Assembly: GCA_045615345.1 (NCBI GenBank)
Contig: JAZLER010000020.1
Coordinates: forward strand, 61,562 to 125,561
Length of the DNA: 64,000 bases
Direction: 5' to 3'
From: Fumia sp045615345
GTDB lineage: Bacteria > Bacillota > Clostridia > Oscillospirales > Ruminococcaceae
Shown here piece after piece: positions 15,836 to 25,197 of the stretch. The position numbers and the translations under genes were made by a program. Within the stretch, counting starts at the first letter, position 1; the number at the start of each line of letters is the position of its first letter. Below the pieces are notes generated by a model, which saw only the letters and a program-made list of their open reading frames with translations, did no database searches and was not told the origin of the DNA.

Positions 15836-16426
15836 ATGATTAACGAACAGGAAAAGCAAGTTCAGGTTCCTACTTTGAAGGAAATACAAAGTGAACGCAA
15901 ACGCATAAGAAGAGGCACCTATTATCGTCAGGCTTTCCGTGGTACGGTTTCGGTACTTCTTGTAGTTGCGGCGGTTGCTGTTTTGATAACGACCTTGTTT
16001 TTGCCAATTTTGCAAATTTCAGGGGACAGTATGTCTCCGACTCTGGAGCATGATGAAATTGTTGTGCTTATGAAAACCAAAAAGTTCGAGCGAGGTAACC
16101 TGATAGGTTTTTATTATCAGGGGAAGATTTTGCTTAAACGAGTTATAGCGCTTCCTGAGGACGAGGTAGTTGTTGACGTTGACGGAAACGTGTATGTAAA
16201 CGGTGAAATACTTGAAGAGCCTTATGTTACAGATAAAGGGCTCGGGGATTGTGACCTTGAATTCCCTTACAGAGTACCGGGAACGAGTTACTTTGTAATG
16301 GGGGATAAGCGTTCCAATTCGGTAGACAGTCGAAACTCGGTCATCGGGGCAATTTCCCGTGACGACATCATAGGAAAAGTATTCATAAGGGTATGGCCGC
16401 TTTCTGAAATAGGATTTGTTTATTAG
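15836..16426 (+). CDS. lepB: Signal peptidase I of the pilus locus
   Basis: A 196-residue type I signal peptidase. It has one N-terminal membrane segment (about 38-58), the catalytic serine in SGDSMSPTL (Ser65), the lysine in KRVIALPED (Lys101) and the box GDKRSNSVDSR. It cuts signal peptides of secreted proteins on the outer face of the membrane. Pilus loci of Gram-positive bacteria often carry their own signal peptidase, which processes pilins or helps polymerisation. Both dyad residues are present, so it should be active, unlike the SipA-type pseudo-peptidases of some streptococcal pilus loci. The ribosome binding site GAGAGG lies before ATG 15836. Confidence 0.92.
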   Translation: MINEQEKQVQVPTLKEIQSERKRIRRGTYYRQAFRGTVSVLLVVAAVAVLITTLFLPILQISGDSMSPTLEHDEIVVLMKTKKFERGNLIGFYYQGKILLKRVIALPEDEVVVDVDGNVYVNGEILEEPYVTDKGLGDCDLEFPYRVPGTSYFVMGDKRSNSVDSRNSVIGAISRDDIIGKVFIRVWPLSEIGFVY

Positions 16427-16460
16427 AACCCTTTAAGGCGTTTGAAAGGAGGGGAGAGGC

Positions 16461-19400
16461 GTGCATGATATCCTGGGAGAAATCCTTAAAAGAATTAAAT
16501 GGATAAGAATCAGGAAAATGCGTATGGCCTCAATTTTGCTGATACTCTCCCTTTTAGTTTCTGCAAATGTTTTCTGGTCATTGCGACAGCCGGGGTTGAC
16601 CCTTGCGGGTGATGCCGACTGCGGTATTATAGAACATACTCACGATGAGATGTGTCAGAGTATTGAACTTATCTGTCCTCTGGAGGAAGAAGAGTTAGTT
16701 TACGAGGAAGAACTTATATGTGACCTTCGCGAACATATCCACGATGAGTTTTGCTTTGACGAAGAGATGCCGTGTCCTTATGACGAACACGAGCACGATG
16801 ATTTATGCTATCATATTGAAACTTCAGGACATATACACGATGACTTGTGTTACAGTGAAAGTGAATGTCCCTTTGAAGAACATATACATACAATTTATTG
16901 TTATTCTGATGAAACTGCCGATGTCGAAACACTTCTGGACTGGCAAAAGATGTTCGGAGATTATCCGTACACAGGAAATCTTGGTGAGGATTTAGCGGGG
17001 ATCGCTAAAACTCAGGTAGGATATTCCGAAAGTATGCTTAATTTTGAGATTAACAGAAACGGTGAACGCCGTGGATATACACGATATGCCGATTGGTACG
17101 GAATTCCGTACAGCGACTGGTCAGCTACCTTTGTATCCTTCTGTCTTAACTATGCTTATGCCGATCCTGAAGAATATCCCGGTAATACCGGAGCCTTTTC
17201 TATGGCTAAACAATGGCAGAAACGCGGAAGATACATCCCCGCAGGTCAGTATGAACCCGAAATCGGCGACCTTGTTTTCTTTAAAGACAACACGGTGGGA
17301 ATTGTTACCGATGTGCAACGTGCTTCGATGTACATTATCTGTGGTGACGTTGACGATACCGTCTGCTCCGATGTTTTCCCAATAAATGACCGCACGGTTG
17401 TCGGATGGGGTATTGTAAACGGTGAACCCGATTACACATACTCAGACTATGACCTTGAAGGTTACCTTGAAGATTACCTTCACTACGATCCCGATAAAAA
17501 GAGTGAAGAATCTGTGGAATCCGAAGAACCTGAAAATCAGGAGGAATTAACCGATACACCACCTGAAGAAGTGTCCGAAGAAGAAAAGGAAGCAGATATT
17601 CACGATATTACAAACGGCCCTGCAGTTTTCATCTTTGAGGGTGGTGTTTCCGAAGAACCCGTGATGCAGATGTTTTCTCTGCGAATGTCAAGGGCGGTTA
17701 CCGATTTGCTCCCCTACCTTGAAGTAAACGGCGGTACCTACTTCTTTACCCTTATTGATAAAAACAACCAGGAACTTACGAAAGACGAAAACGGTAACTA
17801 CATCGTAATTTCGGATACAGGATATAAACTTGCAATCAGTTTCACAAGCCCCGAAGGCTTTGCGCCGGGTGTATACCAGTATCAGGTGCCCAGCGGACTC
17901 TTAGTCGATGGCGGTGAAGGAAGCTTTGTATTAAAAGATGGTACGAATGTCGGTAGCTGGACAGTAACCGATGAGGGACTTATCACCCTTGACTTTAACG
18001 ATAAAATTAACAGCCGTACCGATATCACCATCAGTGCAACCCTTGGAATCCACTTCCCCGAACAGGAAGACCCGATTGATTTTGACGGAAAAGTTTCTGT
18101 TACAGTACAAAAACCTCCCGCTGAATCAGTAGCCACCAAAGTGACAAAATGGGGTGTTCAGGGTAGTGCCGACTTGTCGGGTAAAACCGATGCCGACAGA
18201 ATTTACTGGAATGTAAACATTGTCGGTAACAAGGACTCAAACATTCCCGGAAGTATTATGACTGATAAGGTTGTACACGGTGAATGGATTGGCGAACAGG
18301 GATATACCCAAGAAGATATGGCTGAAGGCTTGAGATTTGGCGTATCGGATCCTGACTGGAACTGGCACGCATGGACGGTTTACCCGGGTGACCCGAACCT
18401 TACCTGGACAGAATCAGGCTGGTCGTATAAGATTCCTGAAAAAATCAGGTGCTGGTGTGGCGAGGTAACCCTTGGCAACGAAGGCTGGATTTACTATGTT
18501 GACTACTCGTCAACTCCATATACCACAAGTACCCCGGGTACTTTATACTATATGAACCGAGTATCTGTCGATAATCAGTATGCCGACGGTGGCGCAAGTT
18601 TCAGCCACGGTGAAGTACTGGGTGATGTGCAGAAATACGGTTCGTTTGTAACCGATGCCGATGGTGGAGCTTTCCTCTGGGAATTCCAGGTAACAATCCC
18701 GGGTCGTGCCGAAGGCAAAAAATCCGACTACCATTGGTACGTTATGGACTATATGTACCTTCTTAACCCTGAAAACGCTATTGCAGGACCCGTTGAAAAT
18801 GATGCACACCATCCGAGAGTTACGGCAACCTTTAACGGCACTACCGTTCAGGTTCCTAATATCAAGGATGCTACCGATGCTGATATGTTCGCGTGGGATA
18901 ATGCATGGACTGCGGTCAATAACGGCGTAAACTACGGTCAGGAGTTAAATCTCCTCTGCCGATGTCAATGTAATGCCGATAACTGTCAGTTCTGGAATAC
19001 GGGCTGTGAAGAATACTGGTACCAGAAATATGACGGAACCTGGGCAACCAACGGCTTCTGTCAATGCTGGACCCCGACACAGAACGTAATATTTACCTTT
19101 ATATATAAAACCGAAGATTTATCAATGATTCAAGGCTACGGCGGACTCGGATACAGCGTAATGAATGTTGCCGAACTCTACTACAAACCAAACAGCGGTG
19201 GTGAAGGTTCACTTGTCACAAACTCTCAGGCGACAGTACCCGTACCCGAGCTTTTCAAGAAATCATTAACCCATGACTTCGACGGATACACGGCACACTA
19301 TAACGTTACGGTCAACGAATCAAAACTTGTCCTGACCGATGGCTCACCGCTTACTATCCACGACGTTATGACAAATACTCTGGCGTTTATCAGTGGTTCG

Positions 19401-20207
19401 CTTGTGATTACCACCGAAGACGCAAACGGGGAAACCTCTGTTTTAAAACAAGGTACTGATTTCACCGTCACCTATGACGGAACGGGAAACCATGTTGACG
19501 CTGCGGGCAATGAGGCGCATATTCTCGATATTGTTATTCTGCATCCTCAGCCCGTCAAGTATATCCTTGACTATGACGCTACCCTCATTATGCCTGACAA
19601 GGTAACCGAGGGTATCAAGTACACAAACTCAGCTTCCATTACCCTCTGGGGTGAAGATATTACCGATACAACCGTTGAAAAGGTCTATGCCGATATCAAC
19701 ATCGCTGCCAAAAACTACAAGGTTGAAATGTTTAAAACCTGTGCTTTGACAAATGAGCCTTTAGGTGGTGCGACTTTCGGACTTTACAATGAACAGGGCG
19801 GTCTTATCACATCCGGAGCGACTAACGAAAACGGAGAACTCCTTTTTGAAACCAATATCATCGAGGGTATTATCTTAAGAGAACATATTCTTTACTATAT
19901 GCAGGAGCTTGAGGCTCCGCCGGGATATCAGCTCGATGACAGAAAGTACTGGTTCTGTTTCTGTGACGATGCAGGTGGTCATTGTGAAGAATGTGAAATC
20001 TTACTTGCCGATAAGGAAGCAAGCAGAATTCCATTTGAACAGCTTGGCAAAGTCCACGCTACAAATAATCTTATTGAATATAATCTTCCCTCAACCGGTG
20101 GACCCGGTATTTATCCATTGATACTCGTGAGTATAACATTTATCGTTGTACCACTTGTATATATATTCATCATTAAGCGCAAAAGGGAAAGGAGGGGTGT
20201 TGGGTAA
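16461..20207 (+). CDS. Large LPXTG-anchored adhesin with His/Cys-rich repeats and CHAP-like domain
   Basis: A 1248-residue protein from GTG 16461, after AGGAGGGGAG. A membrane/signal segment (about 22-40) is followed by five HxHxxxC motifs (His59/61-Cys65, 92/94-98, 110/112-116, 124/126-130, 141/143-147). Next comes a CHAP/NlpC-like amidase domain (about 170-310) in which the usual catalytic Cys is Ser221 (DWSATF) and the usual His of HVGIV is Thr278, so it is probably inactive. A Glu-rich linker (345-400), long isopeptide-type beta-domains with clustered Cys (e.g. CRCQCNADNC), and a SpaA/CnaB domain (about 1095-1190) follow. The end is LPSTG (1209-1213), a membrane span and a basic tail. It is likely the pilus tip or a major adhesin, joined to pilin by the class C sortase. 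The His/Cys repeats look metal-binding; this is not proven. Confidence 0.88.
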   Translation: MHDILGEILKRIKWIRIRKMRMASILLILSLLVSANVFWSLRQPGLTLAGDADCGIIEHTHDEMCQSIELICPLEEEELVYEEELICDLREHIHDEFCFDEEMPCPYDEHEHDDLCYHIETSGHIHDDLCYSESECPFEEHIHTIYCYSDETADVETLLDWQKMFGDYPYTGNLGEDLAGIAKTQVGYSESMLNFEINRNGERRGYTRYADWYGIPYSDWSATFVSFCLNYAYADPEEYPGNTGAFSMAKQWQKRGRYIPAGQYEPEIGDLVFFKDNTVGIVTDVQRASMYIICGDVDDTVCSDVFPINDRTVVGWGIVNGEPDYTYSDYDLEGYLEDYLHYDPDKKSEESVESEEPENQEELTDTPPEEVSEEEKEADIHDITNGPAVFIFEGGVSEEPVMQMFSLRMSRAVTDLLPYLEVNGGTYFFTLIDKNNQELTKDENGNYIVISDTGYKLAISFTSPEGFAPGVYQYQVPSGLLVDGGEGSFVLKDGTNVGSWTVTDEGLITLDFNDKINSRTDITISATLGIHFPEQEDPIDFDGKVSVTVQKPPAESVATKVTKWGVQGSADLSGKTDADRIYWNVNIVGNKDSNIPGSIMTDKVVHGEWIGEQGYTQEDMAEGLRFGVSDPDWNWHAWTVYPGDPNLTWTESGWSYKIPEKIRCWCGEVTLGNEGWIYYVDYSSTPYTTSTPGTLYYMNRVSVDNQYADGGASFSHGEVLGDVQKYGSFVTDADGGAFLWEFQVTIPGRAEGKKSDYHWYVMDYMYLLNPENAIAGPVENDAHHPRVTATFNGTTVQVPNIKDATDADMFAWDNAWTAVNNGVNYGQELNLLCRCQCNADNCQFWNTGCEEYWYQKYDGTWATNGFCQCWTPTQNVIFTFIYKTEDLSMIQGYGGLGYSVMNVAELYYKPNSGGEGSLVTNSQATVPVPELFKKSLTHDFDGYTAHYNVTVNESKLVLTDGSPLTIHDVMTNTLAFISGSLVITTEDANGETSVLKQGTDFTVTYDGTGNHVDAAGNEAHILDIVILHPQPVKYILDYDATLIMPDKVTEGIKYTNSASITLWGEDITDTTVEKVYADINIAAKNYKVEMFKTCALTNEPLGGATFGLYNEQGGLITSGATNENGELLFETNIIEGIILREHILYYMQELEAPPGYQLDDRKYWFCFCDDAGGHCEECEILLADKEASRIPFEQLGKVHATNNLIEYNLPSTGGPGIYPLILVSITFIVVPLVYIFIIKRKRERRGVG

Positions 20208-20273
20208 GCTCCAATTTTCTCATAAGCGCCGGATATGAATCGAAAAAATTAAAAAAAAGAAAGGAAAAAAGTT

Positions 20274-21890
20274 ATGAAAAAGTTTGTTTCTATTTTCATG
20301 GCACTCGCTATGGTCTTGGCTATGGCACTCCCCGCTTTTGCGGCAGAAAACACAACACTTACAATCAACAACGCTGACGGCAGAACTTATGCCGGTTATC
20401 AGTTGCTTGAGCTCACAACAAGCCTTAAGGCTGACGGACACCACGTTGCACACGATGGTGATCATGTAAGTGATTGCTACAACTACGCTTACACAGTAAA
20501 TCCCAAATACCGTGCAATCTTCCAGGAAGAAGTTTTTGCAAACGGTGGTAACTACCTCTGGGAAGAAACAGCAAAACCCGATGCTGCTACAGGTATTACA
20601 GATGCTCAGATTATGAAATACCTCTCCAACCAGACAAGTGACAATGGTGACACATTCCACACAATGCGTCAGGTTGCAGACCGTCTTTACCGTTCAATCA
20701 TCGCAGCAGGTATCGATGCTGATGTAGAAAACCTCACAGGTAACAACGACAACATCGAACAGGGTTACTGGATGTTCGCAGACGAAACAGAACTCGATGG
20801 TAACGCAGCTAACTCCCTTGTTATGGTAGATACAAAAGGTCAGGATGCTCTTACTATCACTCCCAAAACTGCACTTCCTACAGTAGAGAAAAAAGTGAAG
20901 GATATCGAAGACTCCGAAGATGCAACAATCACTGACAACAACTGGTACGATTCTGCTGACCACGATTTCGGTGACACAGTTCCTTTCAAATTGACTGCTA
21001 CTTTGCCCAGCAATGCACAGAACTACAAAACATACACAATCGTTTTCCACGATACAATGGCTGATGGTCTTACACTCAACCCCGCAAGCATTAAAGTTTA
21101 TATGTACGATACAAAGTACAAAGCTGATGTTGATACAGACCTTAACGACTATGCAAAAGATGTTACAGCTAACTTCGTTACAAAAACAGAAGGTATCGCA
21201 GACGATTGCACATTCGAAGTAGGTTGCGGCAACGTACTCGCTATCGAAGGAGTAACAAAAGATACAGCATTCGTTGTTTACTACGAAGCTACTCTTGATA
21301 CAGACGCTGTTATCGGCGCTGCTGGTAACCCCAACGAAGTTTACCTCGAATTCTCCAACAACCCCTACGGCACAGGTACAGGTGAAACTGAAATCGACAA
21401 GGTTACAGTATTTACATATCAGGTTGTAGTTAACAAAATCGATCCTCACGGTCATGCACTCGAAGGCGCAGGCTTCACACTCTACAAGAAAAATGTTGAT
21501 GGTACATACACAGCTATCGGTGCTGAACTCAAAGGCGACGGTATGACAACATTTGACTGGAAAGGTCTTGACGATGGCGATTACAAACTCGAAGAAACAA
21601 CAGTTCCTGATGGTTATAATGAAATGCCCGATGTGCTCTTCTCCATCACAGCTCAGCATAGTGCAGAAGACGATAACCCCGTTCTCATCTCCCTCGATGG
21701 TGGCAGAATGGGTACAGGTGATGTTGCAACAGGTATAATCGAAGAAGATATCGTCAACAACACAGGTACAATTCTTCCCGAAACAGGTGCTGCAGGTACA
21801 ATGTGGTTCATCTTCGGTGGTACAATGGTTGCTATGTTGGCAGCAGTATTTATGATCACACGCAAGAAGATGTCTGTTTACGAAGACTAA
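20274..21890 (+). CDS. Backbone pilin (LPETG, isopeptide-forming)
   Basis: A 538-residue pilin: signal peptide (1-24, ending FAA), an N-terminal domain, a TPK motif at 196-198 (Lys198) placed like the lysine used for pilus cross-linking, a fimbrial D2-type domain (about 200-375), a CnaB domain (about 380-490) with the E-box YKLEETTVPDGY (from residue 437), and the sorting signal LPETG (501-505) with membrane span and charged tail. Class C sortase would join LPETG of one subunit to the lysine of the next. Codon use is strongly biased (Thr mostly ACA), like dnaK and unlike the adhesin before it, so it is probably the most abundant product of the operon. The ribosome binding site AAAGGA precedes ATG 20274. 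Confidence 0.92.
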   Translation: MKKFVSIFMALAMVLAMALPAFAAENTTLTINNADGRTYAGYQLLELTTSLKADGHHVAHDGDHVSDCYNYAYTVNPKYRAIFQEEVFANGGNYLWEETAKPDAATGITDAQIMKYLSNQTSDNGDTFHTMRQVADRLYRSIIAAGIDADVENLTGNNDNIEQGYWMFADETELDGNAANSLVMVDTKGQDALTITPKTALPTVEKKVKDIEDSEDATITDNNWYDSADHDFGDTVPFKLTATLPSNAQNYKTYTIVFHDTMADGLTLNPASIKVYMYDTKYKADVDTDLNDYAKDVTANFVTKTEGIADDCTFEVGCGNVLAIEGVTKDTAFVVYYEATLDTDAVIGAAGNPNEVYLEFSNNPYGTGTGETEIDKVTVFTYQVVVNKIDPHGHALEGAGFTLYKKNVDGTYTAIGAELKGDGMTTFDWKGLDDGDYKLEETTVPDGYNEMPDVLFSITAQHSAEDDNPVLISLDGGRMGTGDVATGIIEEDIVNNTGTILPETGAAGTMWFIFGGTMVAMLAAVFMITRKKMSVYED

Positions 21891-21912
21891 TTTTTAAGAG
21901 TATTTAAAAGTA

Positions 21913-21956
21913 TAAGAATCGGGGCGGATGGTCTACCCGACATCCGCCCATTCTTA
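21913..21956 (+). promoter_or_regulatory. Strong hairpin between backbone pilin and sortase genes
   Basis: GGGCGGATG (21922-21930) pairs with CATCCGCCC (21941-21949), extended by TAAGAAT/ATTCTTA outside a 2-nt bulge. No T-run follows. Such a stem could stabilise the pilin mRNA or partly terminate, giving far more pilin than sortase. Confidence 0.65.
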
Positions 21957-21995
21957 AATTAGCAACCGACAAATTAAAGCAGTGGAGAGATGCTT

Positions 21996-22859
21996 ATGAA
22001 ACCAAGTAAAATAGGTACATTTTTGGTTCTGATGCTGTTCGTAGGTGTCTGTGGGCTGCTTTATCCATCAGTGAGTCAGTACTGGAACGCAAAAACTCAG
22101 ACAAGAGCAGTTGAAAACTATCGTGAAATTTTAGAGTCACTTGCGCCCGAAGATTATGAGTCTTTTTTTGCTGAGGCTGAAAAATATAACGATGAACTGA
22201 GTAAGCTGAGTTTTCCTTTGACCGATTATCGTAAGCTTAAGGGATATTACGAAATTCTTGATATAAGCGGAACAGGGATTATGGGATATGTTTCTATTCC
22301 GAAACTCAGTGTCGAGATTCCGTTGTATCACGGAATTTCACCTGAGGTATTAAATGTCGCATGCGGGCATCTGGAGGGAACCTCTTTTCCAATCGGTGGA
22401 GCAGGTAACCACAGTGTGCTTTCTGCGCATCGTGGTTTGCCTCACGCAAAGCTTTTTACTGATCTTGATAAAATGCAACTTGGCGATACTTTTACAATAA
22501 CCGTTCTCGACAGAATGGTTACCTATCAGGTTGACCAGATCAAGGTAGTCCGCCCCGAAGAAGCTGAAGATATTCAGCTTGTTGACGGTGAGGATTTTTG
22601 TACTTTGCTTACCTGCACCCCATACGGAATCAATTCTCACAGACTTTTAGTGCGTGGAACTCGTATCGAAAACGCAGCACCAATATTGTATGTTACTTCC
22701 AATGCTTATCGAATTGATTCTCTTGTGGCAACCCCGGTTGTTGCCGCTCCGATTTTGTTTATATTGTTGATAATTCTTATGGTAAAATACCGTGACAAGG
22801 GAAGTAAACCCCTGATTTCAAAGGAGGAAGATGAATGGCTCAAAGAAGAATTCGGATAA
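21996..22859 (+). CDS. srtC: Class C (pilin-polymerising) sortase
   Basis: A 287-residue sortase with N- and C-terminal membrane segments, as usual in class C. Catalytic residues are His145 (SAHRGL), Cys207 (LLTCTPYGINSHRLLVRG) and Arg216. It catalyses transpeptidation between the LPXTG-type signal of one pilin and the lysine of another at the outer membrane face. I chose ATG 21996 because GTGGAGAG ends 6 nt upstream; ATG 21990 is too close. The last 25 nt overlap the next gene. Confidence 0.94.
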   Translation: MKPSKIGTFLVLMLFVGVCGLLYPSVSQYWNAKTQTRAVENYREILESLAPEDYESFFAEAEKYNDELSKLSFPLTDYRKLKGYYEILDISGTGIMGYVSIPKLSVEIPLYHGISPEVLNVACGHLEGTSFPIGGAGNHSVLSAHRGLPHAKLFTDLDKMQLGDTFTITVLDRMVTYQVDQIKVVRPEEAEDIQLVDGEDFCTLLTCTPYGINSHRLLVRGTRIENAAPILYVTSNAYRIDSLVATPVVAAPILFILLIILMVKYRDKGSKPLISKEEDEWLKEEFG

Positions 22860-23893
22860 TTGCTTTTCTGCTCAGCCTTGGATTTTTTCTTATGCCATAT
22901 TGTGCAAAGGCAGCATCTACCGATAAAGCTGTGGAACCAATCTCTTTTGAAAAAGATTGTGCCCTGACTATAACCTATTCTTATTATGAAACTTGTTTTT
23001 CGGATGTTGTGGTGAATTTATATAAAGTTGCCGATGTTTCAACTGACCTTCTGTATACACTTACTCCTGATTTTTCCTCGTCAGGAATAGTTCTTAACGG
23101 TGTACAGGCAAGTAGTGAATGGAATATTATCCGTTCTACTCTGGAAGCTTACATTTTTGCAGATAGTGTAGATGTATGCAATACATCTGCTACAAATCAG
23201 TTGGGCCAGGTTTCTTTTAATCATCTGTCACCTGGTTTGTATATCGCTGTTATCGCTTCGCCATCTCAGCAGTTGAACTGTACTTTTGATTCTGTACTGG
23301 TTTCGTTGCCCGAACTTGAACATAACGGATTGTGGCAGTATGAACTTTCGGTCAAACCTAAATCGGAGGTTATACCACCTGCAGGCTCTGATGAAATTAC
23401 AGAACTCAAGATTTTAAAACTCTGGAAAGGTGATAATAATAACAGCCGTCCTGAGAATATTGAAGTGGAAATATACCGAAACGGAACAAGCTACAAGACA
23501 GTTACACTTTCAGAAAAAAATCACTGGTCATACAGTTGGAATGCTAAGAAGTATGGTGCAAACTGGAGTATTATAGAAAAAAATATTCCTTCAGGATATG
23601 TTATGACTGTCGAAAAGCGTACCAATTCCTTTGTGATAACAAACGAATATAATCCCGATGTTCCGGTAATAACTGACCCTGTAAGTGAGTATGTTCCCGA
23701 TGTTTCAACGCCTTCATCTGACACCGGTGAAGTTTCTGTAACTGAAAGCAGTACTCCTTCGCAACTTCCTTCCGATGCTCCGCAGACGGGTGATACTTCA
23801 AATATTTTATTCTATATAATTCTGATGAATATTTCGGGAATTCTTCTTATTATTTCAGGAATTACAGGAAAGAGAAATCAAGATGAAAAATAA
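22835..23893 (+). CDS. Minor pilin / pilus anchor protein
   Basis: A 352-residue protein starting at ATG 22835 after AGGAGG. A signal peptide (about 1-27) leads to a first beta-domain (40-185), a CnaB-like domain (about 198-275, with an E-box-like IIEKNIPSGY), a Pro/Ser/Thr linker (278-313), and a variant sorting motif APQTG (315-319) followed by a membrane span and Lys/Arg tail. It fits the minor or basal pilin that ties the fibre to the wall. Its motif differs from LPSTG and LPETG of the other two substrates; the nearby class B sortase or an unlinked housekeeping sortase may be the one that anchors it. It overlaps both neighbours. Confidence 0.85.
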   Translation: MAQRRIRIIAFLLSLGFFLMPYCAKAASTDKAVEPISFEKDCALTITYSYYETCFSDVVVNLYKVADVSTDLLYTLTPDFSSSGIVLNGVQASSEWNIIRSTLEAYIFADSVDVCNTSATNQLGQVSFNHLSPGLYIAVIASPSQQLNCTFDSVLVSLPELEHNGLWQYELSVKPKSEVIPPAGSDEITELKILKLWKGDNNNSRPENIEVEIYRNGTSYKTVTLSEKNHWSYSWNAKKYGANWSIIEKNIPSGYVMTVEKRTNSFVITNEYNPDVPVITDPVSEYVPDVSTPSSDTGEVSVTESSTPSQLPSDAPQTGDTSNILFYIILMNISGILLIISGITGKRNQDEK

Positions 23894-24449
23894 ACGTTTT
23901 GTTTGTGTACTGACAGGTACTGTTTTGCTTGTTGCAGCTTTAATGGTGCTTGTTTGTTGGCAATTGAGCATAAGTTCAGCGCAGAAAAAGTCTGTGTTTT
24001 ATGCTGATACCATTCTTTCGTTGATACCTGATCCCATAGATAGCGTTGCACAAGAAAGACAGAATAATGAAATGCCTGTACTTCCAATCGGCGGTACAGA
24101 CTTTTCGGGTGTGATTGAGATGCCACGCTTTACTTCTTTGCTTCCCGTTTGTGCAGATTGGGGGATGATTACAAAACACCCTTGTATCCTTAACGGGAGT
24201 ATTTATGATGGTACTTTGAAGGTTGGTGCTACATCGCAGAAAGGTCAGTACGATTTTTATCGTGAAATTTCTGTCGGAGATGAAGTTTTCTTTACCAATA
24301 CGGAGGGTAACCGCTACCAATATAAAGTGACTTCACTTCGTTACGAAAAACATGCGGATGCTGAGTCGCTTGTAAAAGAAGATGCGGCTTTGACACTTTT
24401 TATAAAGAATATACATGCTTTTGAGTATCTTATCGTTTTTTGCAACTAA
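23883..24449 (+). CDS. Sortase-like protein lacking all catalytic residues
   Basis: A 188-residue protein with one N-terminal membrane segment (about 7-27) and a sortase-like beta-barrel: GGTDFSGVIEMPRF, then KVGATSQKGQYDFYREISVGDEVFF, and a C-terminal AALTLFIKNIHAFEYLIVF. Aligned by eye to sortases, the position of the His (GHN/AHR) is within GATSQ, the TLxTC cysteine is replaced within TLFIK, and the arginine of RLLVRG falls in EYLIVF. None of the triad remains, and the protein ends soon after the last strand. The reading frame is intact, with an 11-nt overlap to the minor pilin gene, so it is not an obvious pseudogene. A structural or chaperone role in pilus assembly is my inference. Confidence 0.65.
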   Translation: MKNKRFVCVLTGTVLLVAALMVLVCWQLSISSAQKKSVFYADTILSLIPDPIDSVAQERQNNEMPVLPIGGTDFSGVIEMPRFTSLLPVCADWGMITKHPCILNGSIYDGTLKVGATSQKGQYDFYREISVGDEVFFTNTEGNRYQYKVTSLRYEKHADAESLVKEDAALTLFIKNIHAFEYLIVFCN

Positions 24450-24450
24450 A

Positions 24451-24480
24451 AACCTCTCTGCTATATATTGCAGAGAGGTT
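24451..24480. terminator. Bidirectional terminator between the pilus operon and srtB
   Basis: AACCTCTCTGC (24451-24461) pairs perfectly with GCAGAGAGGTT (24470-24480), with A-rich and T-rich flanks. It lies directly between two convergent stop codons. Confidence 0.9.
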
Positions 24481-25155
24481 TTATATTTTTGTAAGTTTTC
24501 CAAGTAATATGTATCTTGCATCATTGAATTCATATGAACAAGTTGACAGCGTGACTATGGTATCATTGTCTGCCACTTCGATATTACATTCAAAGGTTGA
24601 GCGGTTGCGGATATCGTTTATCACATCTTTCGGGGGATCGGTTTTGTAGATTTCTGAATCCTTTTTTACCAAAGCCCCTGCGAAAAGTTCAATAATATAA
24701 TTTCCTTCGGGAGTCAGAAGGAAAATTATCGGGTGTGCATCAAAGTATCCATCTTTTTTATATTTTTTAAATGTACCGAACATAGATAAATCATCCATAT
24801 TATGCCCGTAAATTATATAATTGGGATCGGATAAATCTTTGTTACGGTAGTCAGCAAAGATTGTTCCCGATACAGAATATTTACCATTAAGATCTGTGCG
24901 TAGATACTGATTGTTATTATTGCCCTGAACTATTGGGTAATTTATAGGTGTATCGGGGCAGTATATCCATCCTGTAATATCCGAATTTCTCTCTTTCAGT
25001 GTATCAAAATCAATGCTTATTGGTATCTGAGTATCGGATTTGGTTACAAACTGTGTCTGAAGTTCAGTGTTGATTTTGTTTGCCTGTTTATACCCATAAG
25101 TGATTTTTATTATATGAAAAGCTGAGAAAATGAATATGCATACCAGAATTATCAT
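24481..25155 (-). CDS. srtB: Class B sortase
   Basis: A 224-residue sortase B-type enzyme with an N-terminal membrane segment (1-18), the box TGWIYCPDTPINYPIVQG, and an intact triad: His118 (YGHNM), Cys206 (TLSTCSYEF) and Arg214 (ARYILLG). Class B sortases anchor iron-uptake proteins, spore or surface proteins, or the base of pili; next to this pilus operon, anchoring finished pili is plausible. The ATG at 25155 has only a weak ribosome binding site; the frame closes 36 nt upstream without a better start. It faces the pilus operon tail to tail. Confidence 0.92.
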   Translation of the reverse strand: MIILVCIFIFSAFHIIKITYGYKQANKINTELQTQFVTKSDTQIPISIDFDTLKERNSDITGWIYCPDTPINYPIVQGNNNNQYLRTDLNGKYSVSGTIFADYRNKDLSDPNYIIYGHNMDDLSMFGTFKKYKKDGYFDAHPIIFLLTPEGNYIIELFAGALVKKDSEIYKTDPPKDVINDIRNRSTFECNIEVADNDTIVTLSTCSYEFNDARYILLGKLTKI

Positions 25156-25197
25156 TAAAATTTTTCGTATTTTAAGAATTGCCCTTCATCCCCTTTG

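Noticed and set aside
20694..21659. 321-codon ORF antisense to the backbone pilin
   Set aside because: Same cause: biased codons of a highly expressed gene keep the opposite frame open.
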